A stretch of 64,000 nucleotides of DNA from Bathynomus jamesi (GCA_023014485.1 JAJOZX010001867.1:1-64000); one strand, 5' to 3'. Counted from the first letter of the stretch, positions 1-11,206 are shown. Made by a program: numbers and translations. Notes: generated by a model from the letters alone, not told the origin.

Positions 1-359
1 ACAAGGGGTTTGTACTACCTCATCTGTCCCAAATGTTAACCAACCCATTGATGGGAGGGGAGAGGTATTTTGCTGGGAACGGGACTGGTTGTTATATATA
101 TTTACCCTACATTATTATGTAAGTGTTACTGTAGTCATAACAACAAAATTTATGGTTTAGCATGTGCAATCCAATGTTGGTCTCGATAAGATGGTTCACA
201 TTTGGGGATAAATGGGGGATTTATGACAAACCCTGTAGTAAGAAAACCATACGTGATAGGGAAAAACTAACTATATTTTGAGATCAGCGCACTCAAATTA
301 TATAGAATCACCAACTAGTTTGTAAAAATCGATCGACAAGTTTCAAATGTGTGCTGGTG
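1..359 (+). mobile_element. Right end of a CACC-terminal DNA transposon (tail of preceding unit)
   Basis: This is the 3-prime 0.36 kb of the element seen complete at 32,681-35,152, and it matches 34,780-35,152 with small indels. It ends ...GCTGGTG at 359 and is followed by TAA, the 3-bp target duplication seen at the complete copy. Its presence at the very start shows that the array continues leftwards. No coding sequence remains here. Confidence 0.85.
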
Positions 360-882
360 TAATCTGCCATGTTTAATGTACACGTTGCTTCATCTGATAT
401 TAGTTACATTAAACAGACTCAGCCTTAACTTGAAACCAACACAAGAAAAGACGAGAATGAGAGAGAAGTAAAGGTAAAAGAAGCATCACATAAAGAACAA
501 ACGGGGAACAATAACTGAAATAACAAAGAACACAGAGAAACTCCGATATACAGACGCCATCAACTAATAACGAAATGAATCCAACATCAAGATCAAAAAT
601 CATGAGTAAAACATCAACGAAACGATATGCGGGTATTAAGCACGAGATAAATTGTCAAACAAAGGACAACGTACAACGTCTTTGCCATATTTTCTTTGCA
701 AAATATCAGTCGTTACGACATTCTTTGGATATCGAAGATGAACACGAAATATAAATACACTTATTTACAAAATTATTTAATATTTTGTGTGTCATCTTAC
801 GCTTGAAGAATTTAAATTTTTTGCAGTAGTTGGCTGTTATTGATTAGAGATTGTTGGCAATTCTGAATTATAGAATTTTCGA
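360..882. other. Backbone segment with no gene
   Basis: AT-rich sequence with no convincing coding frame or repeat structure. It recurs at 19,050-19,576 and 35,153-35,677 with scattered single-base changes, which makes it a good stretch for measuring divergence between units. Confidence 0.7.
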
Positions 883-1137
883 AGCAAGTGTAGTTTACGT
901 CCCCCTGTGGTGCCTAGTGTAGTTTACGTTCCCCTACATTATCCTAGTGTAGTTTACGTTCCCCAACTTTGTCCGCATATACCTAATCAAATAAAACGTT
1001 AAAACTAACGAAAATATTACGACTTAACCTAACCAATCGTCAATATACTGTGTATATATATATATATATATATATGAAAAATTATTTCACGAAAGTGACA
1101 CGTTAAAAAATATTTATGATGAATTATATATATATAT

Positions 1138-1170
<33 letters not shown>

Positions 1171-1320
1171 ATATATATATTGACGATTGGTTAGGTTAAA
1201 TCGTAATATTTTTGTTAGTTTTAACATTTTATTTGATGGATTCATTTAAAAAATGTCTCCTAAAGATCCTACTGCAGTTTACTTCCCCTTTGCGTCAGGA
1301 GAACGTAAACTACACTTGCT
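883..1320. mobile_element. Foldback element, AGCAAGTGTAGTTTACG ends (unit 1)
   Basis: The left end AGCAAGTGTAGTTTACGT is inverted at the right end (ACGTAAACTACACTTGCT, ending at 1320). Inside the left arm the motif GTGTAGTTTACGT occurs three times in tandem. An inner inverted pair, CCTAACCAATCGTCA near 1,030 and TGACGATTGGTTAGG near 1,181, flanks a (TA)n core. It has no transposase. The flanks share AATTTTC on both sides but offset, so the target duplication is unclear. Long compound arms are typical of MULE-like foldbacks; that assignment is inference. Confidence 0.75.
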
Positions 1321-1725
1321 CCTAATTTTCTCTTTGAATCTTCATGGAAGATGGATGACTGTACAAGCCATAGTAAGCAATGGGTGTTGTGGTAAAGAAT
1401 TGTCTACAGATCTTAAGAAATCTGTTGGACTATTTTATTTATTTATGTGAACTATTTATAAATAAATAAAATAAAAATAAAATAAAAATCGTGTGTGGCT
1501 TCAGAAATTATGGAAATACACCAAGAAATCTGAAAAAGCTAAACTTGACTCGAAATTCTTGTTATTATTTTTAATGATTCACTGATGAGATTAATTCTCA
1601 AAATGTTTGAAATACTGTATATAAACCTCATGTCTATCGTCTCTTGGCTTTTTTTATTTATAATTCTTCTTCGATTTCCGAAATTTATATATATAATATT
1701 ATATATTATATATATATATATATAT
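1321..1725. other. Backbone segment ending in a (TA)n tract
   Basis: AT-rich DNA with no supportable gene. It recurs at 19,922-20,343 and 36,051-36,452. The (TA)n tract at its right end is where the palindromes of units 1, 2 and 3 are attached. Confidence 0.65.
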
Positions 1726-2071
1726 GATACACACAGACAGTGCATGGAACAAGGAACTCTTCTGGGATAATTAAATCCACTATAGTCCGAATAAGTAATG
1801 GTAAATGACAAATACCATAGTTTTTCTTTTTCATGATGCTAGCACGACCCTAGATCCATGTCCCAAAGCTGGATCCTGTCTGCTTTGCAGATAGCTGGTG
1901 AGGGAAGCTATATTTATGGGACCTCTTTGCGAGTGACCCGTTGCCCGCGTCGGGCTAGCATCATGAAAAAGAAAAACTATGGTATTTGTCATTTACCATT
2001 ACTTATTCAGACTATAGTGGATTTAATTATCCCAGAAGAGTTCCTTGTTCCATGCACTATCTGTGTGTATC
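1726..2071. mobile_element. Palindromic element with a 110-bp structured centre (unit 1)
   Basis: Two arms of about 118 bp (1726-1843 and 1954-2071) are inverted copies that start GATACACACAGACAGTGCAT and end at GCTAGC. The centre (1844-1953) is not palindromic as a whole but holds small hairpins, for example CTGTCTGC/GCAGATAG and ATAGCT/AGCTAT. It has no open reading frame of note. The element abuts (TA)n on the left. I do not recognise the centre as a known structural RNA. The same element is at 20,344-20,688 with the centre in the opposite orientation. Confidence 0.75.
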
Positions 2072-2299
2072 ATAAAAAACTCAGGGGACCATTCTGAGTT
2101 CATTCCCATCTTGAAACGGACATGTTATGTGCCTTGAAAAGTGGACGCTCAATTCTACCAGTTGAGGTTTAAGTTTTGGTTTTTGGCTAAAAATATAATA
2201 GTTACCCCTTTTTCTTTTATGTATTCAATCTGACGTGAAGGCAGCGAGTCTTTTGCTTATATTGAGGTTCTAAATGTAGCAGGACTAGGCTGCTTTAAA

Positions 2300-2562
2300 C
2301 CCTAGATCCATGTCCCAAAGCTGGATCCTGTCTGCTTTGCAGATAGCTGGTGAGGGAAGCTATATTTATGGGACCTCTTTGCGAGTGACCCGTTGCCCGC
2401 GTCGGGCTAGCATCATGAAAAAGAAAAACTATGGTATTTGTCATTTACCATTACTTATTCGGACTATAGTGGATTTAATTATCCCAGAAGAGTTCCTTGT
2501 TCCATGCACTGTCTGTGTGTATCATAAAAAACTCAGGGGACCATTCTGAGTTCATTCCCATA
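2300..2562 (+). repeat. Direct duplicate of palindrome centre plus right arm
   Basis: The block from CCCTAGATCCATGTCCC through the right arm and on to AACTCAGGGGACC is a near-identical direct copy of 1848-2110, offset by 452 bp. A unique AT-rich spacer lies between them. The left arm is missing, so this copy cannot form the full hairpin. A few substitutions (for example ACTATCTG versus ACTGTCTG) separate the copies. Confidence 0.85.
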
Positions 2563-2914
2563 TATATATATATATATATATTTTGTTTTTTAAATTAGTT
2601 ACCGACACTATAAAAGCAAAATAATTTCTTATTAAATTCTTATTAAAAATTTCATATATTTTCTTGGTATATAAATACATTTTTCATGTTTTTCTTTCTA
2701 AATTACATTACTTAATATCTTTAATTTGGGTATTAGTAAAGAACAAATATGGCTTTCAATTTTGCCACAAATATAACGAAATGATATTTTGAAGAGAATC
2801 ATCATCCCAAAAGGATGATGGTTTTCATTATTGAAAGTATTATTTAAGTGTATAGTACGATGAAGTACTGTAGTTTAATAGTCCTAAATTATGTTTTTCT
2901 TGGATTCTTTAGCT
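2563..2914. other. Backbone segment with no gene
   Basis: Begins after a short (TA)n tract and runs into the hAT insertion. Homologous to 20,765-21,080 in unit 2 and 37,300-37,562 in unit 3. No coding frame is supported. Confidence 0.6.
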
Positions 2915-3021
2915 TAGCGTTTCTCAACGGGGTCGATAGTGGGCGAAAATTTATTTAGGCAACGATTAAAATTAAATTATTTTCGAATTGCTCATCAATG
3001 GTTCTGAAACACTATTCGGAG

Positions 3022-3849
3022 CAGTGTTGCCATTTCTACAGATTTATCTGTGCATCTACAGATTTTATGCTTATTTTCAGATTTTTCCTCCAAAATGGGC
3101 GAAATCTACAGATTTCTAAAATTTATGATTTTTTTTGTGCTTCTTTTCAGATTTTCCTTCAAAATGGGCAAAATTTGCCGATTTCTAAGATTGAGGTTTT
3201 TTTTACTAACCACTACGGACTACACTGGATATTACAGTAATATTACTGAGTTTCTCCAAGAGAACCAACAAATTATTTCGTGCGCCACCTGTCAGTAGAG
3301 AGTGGCAACATAACAAACACGCCACACTCAGCTGACTGTGCGTCGGTTCTTACTAAGTCATCAACAAAACACACTGCTAAAGAAAGCAAAGGATGGAATC
3401 TACAGTACAGATAAATAGCCCTGTTGTTGTTAATGATAATGTTCATTCCATAATTCCAGTACAGCACAAAATTATGTATTTTATTGAATTCCTTTCTCCA
3501 TTTTGTATATATGCATCCTTATTTTGTTGCTGTATACTTATTCTTTCTATTTGCTGCTTTTTGTCTAGATCATTCTTAAACTGGCCTATAGACGTAGCTT
3601 GAATAGTATTCTAGTTTAAAATATTCAGTTTATCTACCTTTCATTCACTAAATTTTGTTTAATTGACCATTTTTGTATTTCTGTTTGGAATTATGATTAT
3701 TATTGTATATGTTACTTACAAAAATAAACTTTAAAATCAAATGGTAGTTTACAGATTTTGTCTACGGATATTTTTATTGAAACTACAGATTTCTACAGAT
3801 ATTTTGACACCAATCTTCAGATTTTCATTATTTTTGGATGGCAACGCTG
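3022..3849. mobile_element. Nested hAT MITE with GTTGCCAT ends
   Basis: Starts CAGTGTTGCCATTTC and ends GGATGGCAACGCTG, an inverted pair. The 8-bp duplication ATTCGGAG lies at 3014-3021 and 3850-3857 and is perfect. The interior repeats short CAGATTT motifs and carries no transposase. It sits inside the larger hAT. The same insertion, with the same left target sequence, is at 41,213-42,048 in unit 3, so it predates separation of those copies. Confidence 0.9.
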
Positions 3850-4728
3850 ATTCGGAGTATGTATTGTGCCATCGATGACGTTAAAGGGAATTGACCAATG
3901 AGAAGTGCAGTGGGGCGGGGTCGTCATTCAAAGCATTCTATAGTGGCTTAGTGACGGTTACGCATACGGTGCGTCAGTTCTTACCTAATTAGAAGCGTGG
4001 GCGGGTGTTATTTTTTGTGATATTATCTATTATCATTGATTTTTCTTTTAGTGCTTTAGTGCTTCTTAATTTTCGCGTTTGTCCCTTGTTTCGAGTACGG
4101 AGACAATGACCTCGTTGTCACGTTTCTAGTCACTCAATTTAATCACTCAATTAGTGCTTCTTAAGAATAAAATAGAGTTTCGAATGTTCGCTTTCTTATC
4201 TGATAAAAATTCATAAATAAGGAGTGTTAACACATGTATAAATGTGATTTTCCTTTGTAAACGTTGCAAGGTTTAAGGCGGAGGATGCCAGTTTGGCCTA
4301 CTTCTCGGGAATGAGGCTACTTGAACTTAAAATTAGGCTTGCGCTACTAAAATGATAACGTGATTATTATTTTTAGTGCGCTTTTAGTGCTTTTTAGCTG
4401 CCAAACTAGTGCCTTTTAAATTTTTTAATTAAAAAGTAGCCTGATGATTCACATGATTGTGATGAAATGACATCTTGTATAACTAGCATCATAGCAAAAT
4501 TAAAAGTACAATTATTAGGCCTATTACACCTAGTTTGCTAGTCTGAGTTGGAGATTGAGTCCGAAGGACAAAAAATTGAGTAGTTGAGGTTGGAGGTTTC
4601 GTGTACTAACTCCACAGCCTTGCTAATGACACATCTAAACCCTTTTTTTCAAATTTCAGATATTTTTTAAATACTTTATCGTTGTCAATTTTTTATTGTA
4701 ATTACATAATGCACAAGACCCCTTAGTA

Positions 4729-6450
4729 ATGTCAAGTGGAGCAAAGAAAAAGTGTCGCCAATACCTTGGTGAATACCTATCTTACGGTTTTATTGAAAGC
4801 CCTCTCGATCCAAAAAAGCCTATGTGTCTTTTATGTAATAGTACTCTTTCGAATGAAGCTTTAAAACCTTCAAGATTCTTGACCATTTCAAAAGGAAGCA
4901 TCCAGATAAAGCTAATAAAACTGTTGACTATTTCAAAAAATTGAAAACCAATTTTGAGCAGCAACCTAACTTACCATTTTGTAAAAAAAGATACCAAATT
5001 AGATGAAGCCAATGTTGCGTCATATGAGATTGCAAAAATTGTTGCAAAAAATGGCTGTCCTCATACAATTACTGAGAAAGTCATAAAGCCTATATTAGAA
5101 ACTGTTATTTCAAATGTGATGCATGAAGATCCTTCAGGTATCTTAAAAAGTTTACCATTAAGCAACGATTCAATTCGAAGACGAATTGATGAAATGTCAG
5201 TGAATATTGAAGAACAACTAGTTGAAAGATTGAAAAAAACTAATTTCTCAATTCAGGTTGATGAGTCCACAGTTGTTGATAACAAGGCCCTTCTCATGGC
5301 GTATGTACATTATTTTAATGATGATTGTAAATTGAAAGAAGATATATTATTTGTGAAATACGTAGAAACTGACACTACTGGGGAATCTATTTTTATTGCT
5401 TTAAGATCCTGGTTTGATGAAAAGTTCCATTAGAAAATTTGATATCGATTGCAACTGATGGTGCTACCTCAATGGTCGGAAGGCATAAAGGCCTCGTAGC
5501 ACATTTGAAAAAAATATGTCCTGGAATCATTGCAATACATTGCATTGTTCACAGACATAATCTTGTAGCAAAAAATATGAGTCCAATTCTACATTATTCA
5601 CTTGGTATAGTTATTAAAACTATCAATAAAATCAAATCACATAGCAAATATGATCGCCTATTCAGGAAGTTTTGTTCTGATCATGATGAACAGTATGTAA
5701 GACTTCTTTTACATACGGAAGTCAGATGGCTCTCCAAAGGAAATTGCTTAGCAAGATTTATAAACCTTTTTGATACCATAGTTAACTTTCTAGAAAGTGA
5801 AGGGGACGGAGATATTGCTAAAGAAATAAGAAACATAAAAATAACATATATTTATGGCTTGGATATTTCGAAAGCTTAATGAGGTATCACTTCAACTTCA
5901 AGGAAAATTTATTACATTGATTGATTGTAAAACAGTATTGAAAGCATTTACTAAAAAATTGGAAATTTTTCAAATAATTTACTTAAAAAAATGTTTCACA
6001 GCATGCCTGAGCTGGCAGAAATTTGTTCTTCACTTACCAAAATGGATCTTGAAACGTATTCTGGACACTTATGTTCGTTAAAAAGTGACATGAACAAAAG
6101 ATTCTCTGATTTATTTTCCTTTGAAGTAAAACCATGGATGTTAGACCCATTTAATTGTGATGTTAGTTCAGCTGAAGAAGAAATTCAAGAAAATTAATTG
6201 AATTACGATGCAATGATAACTCAAAATACATGTATGACAAAGTAGGAAAGACTGAATTCTGGTCATAAAAGACTGTAAAACACTATATCCAAGGTTATGG
6301 ACCGAAATGGCCAAAATAATTGTCTGTTTTCCAACATCATATATGGTTGAAACTGGGTTTAGTTCAGTGAATAAATTACTAACAAAGGAAAGAAACAGAT
6401 TGGATGTAGAATTAAGCTCAGCGACATTGAACCGAACATTGCATATTTAG
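4729..6450 (+). pseudogene. hAT transposase, ZBED5/FAM200-like, frame-broken
   Basis: Consecutive frames read as one hAT transposase. An N-terminal BED-type finger begins with CLLC near 4,830 and its histidine part is frameshifted around 4,880. The stretch 4954-5433 carries FSIQVDESTVVDNKALL, the region of the first catalytic Asp. The stretch 5439-5879 carries ISIATDGATSMVG with a second Asp, followed by IHCIVHRHNLVAKN and EVRWLSKG, all typical of the ZBED5 group. The C-terminal dimerisation region (ERNRLDVELSSATLNRT) appears near 6,390. At least four frame breaks exclude activity. Family assignment is from motif recognition. Confidence 0.85.
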
Positions 6451-6608
6451 TAGAAAAACATCAATCTCAAGGATCTCGTTAAATAAAATAGTAAGTTTGA
6501 AAGTTTTTTATTTCACTTTTTTTGTGTGTGTAGGGGGCGATTTGAAAATAGAGTGGGCAAAAAATTTTTCAAGGGGGCGATGGTTAAAAAAAGGTTGAGA
6601 ACCACTGG

Positions 6609-6966
6609 CTTTAACTAAATCTATTTTTTTGTATTTGGCGCTGTTGTCTGAAAATCAATGATCATCAGACCACATGGTATAAGAGTGCATTAAAATTATC
6701 AAAGCTGTTATGAAAGAGGATGTGTTTATTGGTCTCTCTCGTTCATCAGTTATTTTTTTCTTTGTAATTTAGAACTGCACTGGTGCAATGGATGCACAAT
6801 AAGAAAAAAGAATCAAAACCATTGCAAATTTTCTTTAATTTCAATTTATTTTTATTTCCGCTGGATCGCTAGATACTAGAATTCTGTCAGTTTAAGAGGG
6901 GGCTGCCGGCTCCAGGCACCCCCGTCCTACCGCCTTCGGTAACACTTAAATATAATCATAGAGCCC

Positions 6967-6997
<31 letters not shown>

Positions 6998-7033
6998 TTT
7001 TTAACTGCAAACAACACACAGTATAATTAATGT
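6609..7033. other. Backbone segment with no gene
   Basis: Contains a GC-richer patch at 6,895-6,960 (GGGCTGCCGGCTCCAGGCAC) that recurs at 21,985 and 43,370 next to the tRNA-like palindrome in every unit. A short (TG)n(TA)n tract precedes the palindrome. No coding frame. Confidence 0.6.
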
Positions 7034-7280
7034 AAAGAACGACGCTTGTGTAGAAGAACGTTCCGCACAAGATGAGGAGGAAGAACGAACAAATGAAAAA
7101 TGAGGTTACCACCCGGGAATCGAACCCGGGATCTTCCGATTGCCGGTCAGATATGCTATCCACTACACCATGGGCAATCGGAAGATCCCGGGTTCGATTC
7201 CAGGGTGGTAACCTCATTTTTCATTTGTTCGTTCTTCCTCATCTTGTGCGGAACGTTCTTCTACACAAGCGTCGTTCTTT
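7034..7280. mobile_element. Palindrome built on a tRNA-like core (unit 1)
   Basis: Arms of about 110 bp start AAAGAACGACGCTTGTGTAG and end with the inverted copy CTACACAAGCGTCGTTCTTT. The inner part of each arm is the T-arm and the 3-prime half of the anticodon arm of a tRNA-like sequence. The roughly 29-nt loop holds the D-arm and the 5-prime half of the anticodon arm on the minus strand. So a tRNA-like gene plus its 3-prime flank has been copied in inverted orientation across its own 5-prime end. Homologues: 22,110-22,331 and 43,530-46,693. Confidence 0.85.
7105..7177 (-). pseudogene. tRNA-like core, GGC anticodon position
   Basis: On the minus strand a 73-nt cloverleaf can be drawn. The A box is TAGTGGATAG, the anticodon stem TCTGA/TCGGA encloses the loop CCGGCAA, the variable loop is AGATC, and a perfect T stem CCGGG/CCCGG carries the B box GGTTCGATTCC. 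The anticodon position reads GGC. Position 33 is C instead of the near-invariant U. The acceptor pairs only at positions 1-5, with a G-U at 3-70, and fails at 6 and 7. Position 73 is C and no standard acceptor follows. I read it as a tRNA-derived Pol III-type core, not a working tRNA. Confidence 0.7.
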
Positions 7281-8377
7281 TCATATATATATATAATATA
7301 GTTATTAGACCAAGTTAAAAAATAAAATAAAATTTGACCCGATCGTACATCACAAGTTGTTGCGGTTGTTTAACCGCCTCCTTAACAGCAAAGATCGTGT
7401 GACGGAGAGGACTTAAGAGTTTTACGTGGGTTCCGAACCACGGGTCGCAACCATAGGCGTAGGAGGCGGGGGGATCAGGGGGTCAATTACCCCCCTAAAT
7501 TCAGTCCGACTAAATTTTTCGGGCAATTACACCGATAATTCGAGCAAAAGCCCAGTACACATTTTCAATAAACGATTTCACCCAATTTTTTTATGATTTT
7601 CACATAGGACATCATCTCTTTGCCCGAAATGTGTCTTCAGAATGATCTTGAACCATGCAATATTTAGATAGATAGATAGATAGAATAACCTTTATTAATA
7701 ATAATAATAAAATAAATAATTTTTTCAATTTACAATGACATGAATAATTGTGAAGCTCGCCTATCTATTTTATTTAATTTGACCCTTAAGCTTTAGGCTT
7801 TACTGGGCTCTTATTAAAAATAAGCAGCTAGTTGTTATTAATTAATAAAAATAAATAAATAAGTAAATAAGAATTATTAATAGTTAAAACATGTATTACA
7901 ATATTAAACAATATTAATGGACAATATTAAATAATATTAGTGGACATTAATCCTAGATTTTTGTTAGTATGTCATTATTAATCGGGATTTCAACTTGGTT
8001 TTAAACAAATTTACATTCACAATATTTTTTATATCGGCAATTTTTTCTACCCAATGTCGCTTAACTTAACTGATCTTACGGGAGGCGGTGTTGCTACATG
8101 ACCACGACGTAGCTTTACATCATAGATTGTCAACTTTTTTGTGAAGACACGTTACATGAACGTTACATGATGATAAATTACTTATGTCTGTGTATTGTAT
8201 TAGAATATATTAGAAATTGTATGAACTAAATTTTTAGGCCGTATTAAACTTTCGAATTGTACTGGATTTTTCCATATTTTGGTTATGACCAGCACCGGCT
8301 CTTCCATTACGCAGACCACGCAGTGTGCGTGGGCCCCGCGAGGCGGGAGAGCCCCAGCGAGCGGTATAAAATAATTA
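7281..8377. other. Backbone segment with no gene; TAGA microsatellite and GC-rich patch
   Basis: Holds a (TA)n start, a CCGCCTCC-containing stretch, a G-rich/C-rich pair near 7,460-7,495 (GGCGGGGGG and ACCCCCCTAA), a TAGATAGATAGA tract at 7,666-7,683, AT-rich (TAATAA)n DNA and a GC-rich patch at 8,290-8,365. Recurs at 22,332-23,420 and 48,774-49,760. No coding frame is supported. Confidence 0.6.
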
Positions 8378-8577
8378 CCGTAAAATTCGGTGTACAAGTC
8401 GACCCAAAATTTTGGTTAAGAAATTCGTGTTTCAAGATATATCCTTTGTATAAGTCGATCCCCCACTCCTCCACTAACCAACCAACCAACCAAGTTTACA
8501 AGTTTAGTTTACCGCTGCTGCTGCATCAGTTTACCGCCACCGCCTTACCGCATTAGTTTACCCATAATTTTACCGCT

Positions 8578-9908
8578 ATGGAGCCTCCGTCAAAGCGAAT
8601 GAAGTATGATGCTGGCTTTAAACTGAAAGTAATTGCTTATGCATGTGAGACAAATAACAGTGCTGCAGCAAGAAAATTTGGAATTAATAAAAAGTTAGTG
8701 CGAGACTGGAAAAAGAATCAATGTGTTTTAAGTGAAATGCCAAAGTCTAAATGTGCGTTACGAGGCAAAGCTTGTCAATGACCTGCATTAGAGGTACTTA
8801 GCAGATTGGATAAATGAAAATCGTGAAATTGGGTTAGCTGTAACGCGACCTAGCATACGTATGCAGGCACTTAAGTGGGCCCGATCACACCCAGATGAAA
8901 GTGAAGACTTTAGGGCAACAGTGAGTTGGTGTGATCGTTTTATGAATAGGAAGAATTTAGTATTACGGCAGAAAACTAAGATTGCACAAAAATTACCTAG
9001 TGACCTATAGAGCAGGGGTTCCCAAATTGGTGTTCCGCGGAACACAATTTGGGAACCCCTGACCTAGAGAATAAATTGTAAATTTGCACAGGTTTATTAT
9101 TGGACTGAGAAAACAGCAAAATTTCCAGCTAAGTCAGATTGGTAACATGGATGAGACTCCATGCTTTTTTGATATGCTATCAAATAGAACAGTACACTCT
9201 AAAGGTTCCAAGACAGTTTTAATAAAAAGTACAGGACATGAGAAAACAAAATTTACTGTGGTATTAAGTTGCCTTGCTGATGGCACAAAGTTGAAACCAA
9301 TGGTGATTTTTAAAAGAAAGACAATGCCACCATTGAAGTTTCCAGCAGGCGTGTTTGTTCACGTTCATGAAAAAGGATGGATGGATGAAAATGGAATTCA
9401 TTTATGGATTGAAAATGTATGGAATCGGCGCCCAGGCGGATTGCGTGAAAAATCAATGTTAGTATGGGATGCATTTCGAAGCCATTTAACAGATAGTGTT
9501 AAAAAACATTTACAGAGCAATAAAACTGAATCTGTTGTTATTCCTGGAGGTTTAACGTCTGTGCTTCAACTTCTTGATGTATGCATCAATAAGCCATTTA
9601 AGGACAAAATGCGTATGCAATGGAATAACTGGATGGCTGAGGGCGAAAAGTCTTTCACAAAAGGTGGTAATATGCGTGCCCCATCGCTAGATGCTTTATG
9701 CAGATTTGTGATAAATTCTTGGGAAGCCATTGGAATTGAAATTGTTCAAAAATCATTCAAAAAATGTGGGATTAGTAATCAAATGGATGGGATGGAAGAT
9801 GATTTGTTGTGGAGAGATAGTGATAACGAAGAAGATGCAGTAAACAATTTAAGCGATTCCAATTCAGATTCAGATACATATGGCGACCTTGATCCTAATC
9901 CTAACTAA
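8578..9908 (+). pseudogene. pogo-family transposase (POGK-like), DD35D, broken
   Basis: The first frame (8578-8781) is a helix-turn-helix DNA-binding domain (FKLKVIAYACETNNSAAARK). The central part continues in another frame from about 8,790 and is cut by the 49-bp MITE. The catalytic part is open from 9084 to 9908: GNMDETPCFF with D23, LVWDAFRSHL with D129, and SVLQLLDVCINKPFK with D165, numbered from 9084. The D129-D165 gap is 35 residues (DD35D), within the pogo range. An acidic Ser/Asp tail ends the protein, as in many pogo-derived proteins. The frameshift and MITE make this copy inactive. Confidence 0.9.
9013..9061. mobile_element. 49-bp hAT-like micro-palindrome
   Basis: CAGGGGTTCCCAAATTG at the left is mirrored by CAATTTGGGAACCCCTG at the right, with only about 15 bp between. 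Flanks CTATAGAG and ACCTAGAG agree at 6 of 8 positions, a weak 8-bp duplication. It lies inside the pogo transposase and breaks the reading frame. CAGGGGTTCCCAAA is a common hAT end; the assignment is inference from ends and flank length. Confidence 0.7.
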
Positions 9909-11202
9909 ATTTTTAAAGTTTTTTATTGTCTTTAGTAGTATAGCCTCAAAAGGTTAGAGTGCAGGAATGTTGCAAGTGATTACGTAATGTTGCAAAGGGG
10001 TGGGGTTGTTGCAAAGGGGTGGGGGTTGTTGCAAAGGGGGGTGGGGTTGTTGCAAAAAAATAAAAAAATAAAAAATGTTGTTGCCAACCGGGGTTGCAAG
10101 GGGCATGCAACTTGGAGGCGGAGTTCTCCCCCAAGCTATTCCCCCCAAAGGGCCAGAAAGGAGAGAAAGGAGGAGAGGTGTTCACCTGGCAGGAGCCAAG
10201 TGCATATTAAGACTTCAGCCGAGTAGGCGTTGTTTTATAGGCTCCTAATCAACCAGTTGGCTGAGCCAAGGGGGGGAGGGGTACACCTGAAGGAGAGAGA
10301 GAGAGAGAGAGAGTAGTTGCCTTTGATTGCAAGGCATGCAACTTGGAGGCGGAGTTCTCCCCCAAGCTATTTTCGTTTACCTAACCTAAGACGCCTCTAA
10401 GGGGTTTTCCCAAAGGGCCAGAAAGAGAAGGACCAGAGATCCTTGCTCGGCTGGGAGCCGAGCTTGAATGATTCCTTCATCAGCTTCTCGGTCTTTTATA
10501 AACCTCTAATCAGCCATGTTGCCAGATAGCGCCATGTATTCAGTTGCTGAGTTGCCAGATAGCGCCATGTATTCCAGATAGCAAAAACCATATATTAATC
10601 ATCCATTTAAATAGTGTACCACAATATATATTTATATGACGGTAGTTAATCGATGAATCCAATTAAATTCTGTTTATTAAATAAATAATTTTTACACACT
10701 TAATTTTTATTATAAATATTTAAGTCACGAATAACGAAACGAAATGAAAATTTACGAAACAATTCGGAACACACGCTCCTCATTCCCCCAAATCCCCCCA
10801 CCATCTGTACTTGTATATAATAAACTAATGAATCACTCGTGCTCACAAACCATATAAAATACCACAATATATTTATATAGTTAATCAATTGGAAGATTCA
10901 ACCATATAAAATACCACAATATATTTATATAGTTAATCAATTGGAAGATTCAACCATATAAAATACCACAATATTTTATATAGTTAATCAATTGGAAGAC
11001 TCATTTAAAGTTGAAATTAGCCAAAACACAATCCGCTATAACGGGGTCGGACGACTAATGACATCTTTATATTTTCGAAGAACACCTGCTGGTTGAGAGA
11101 CCTTCCTTCCAGTCCGCTCTTGATAAGTCTCCCTTCACTCCAAATGAAAAGAAACTTACGGAAAAAATCAAAACACACGATTGTCATTCCCCAAACCCAT
11201 CT

Positions 11203-11206
11203 GTGG

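Larger units (their letters stand above)
2915..6608 (+). mobile_element. hAT transposon, ZBED/Charlie-like, degenerate
   Basis: The left end TAGCGTTTCTCAACG and the inverted right end GGTTGAGAACCACTG match the hAT-type end CAGTGGTTCTCAAC. The flanks CTTTAGCT (2907-2914) and CTTTAACT (6609-6616) form an 8-bp target duplication with one mismatch. Unit 2 at 21,070-21,095 has the uninterrupted empty site. The element is about 3.7 kb with an 828-bp MITE nested in its left part and one broken transposase gene. A left fragment survives in unit 3 at 41,116. Confidence 0.88.

Noticed and set aside
1858..2549. Duplicated 79-codon frame MSQSWILSALQIAGEG
   Set aside because: It reads through the palindrome centre and arm; the frame is kept only because the DNA is duplicated. 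The inverted unit 2 copy also gives a frame on the other strand.
7105..7177. Functional tRNA gene
   Set aside because: C33, mismatched acceptor stem, C at position 73, and no usual terminator context; repeated only inside palindromes.
6927..7318. Reading frames with NRTRDLPIA-like peptides on both strands
   Set aside because: They are translations of the tRNA-like T-arm and anticodon arm in a palindrome, not a protein family.
9946..10226. Frames starting MNTSPPFSPFWPFGGNS at both ends of the 3-kb element
   Set aside because: They lie in the inverted arms, run into T-rich or A-rich simple sequence and contain no domain.
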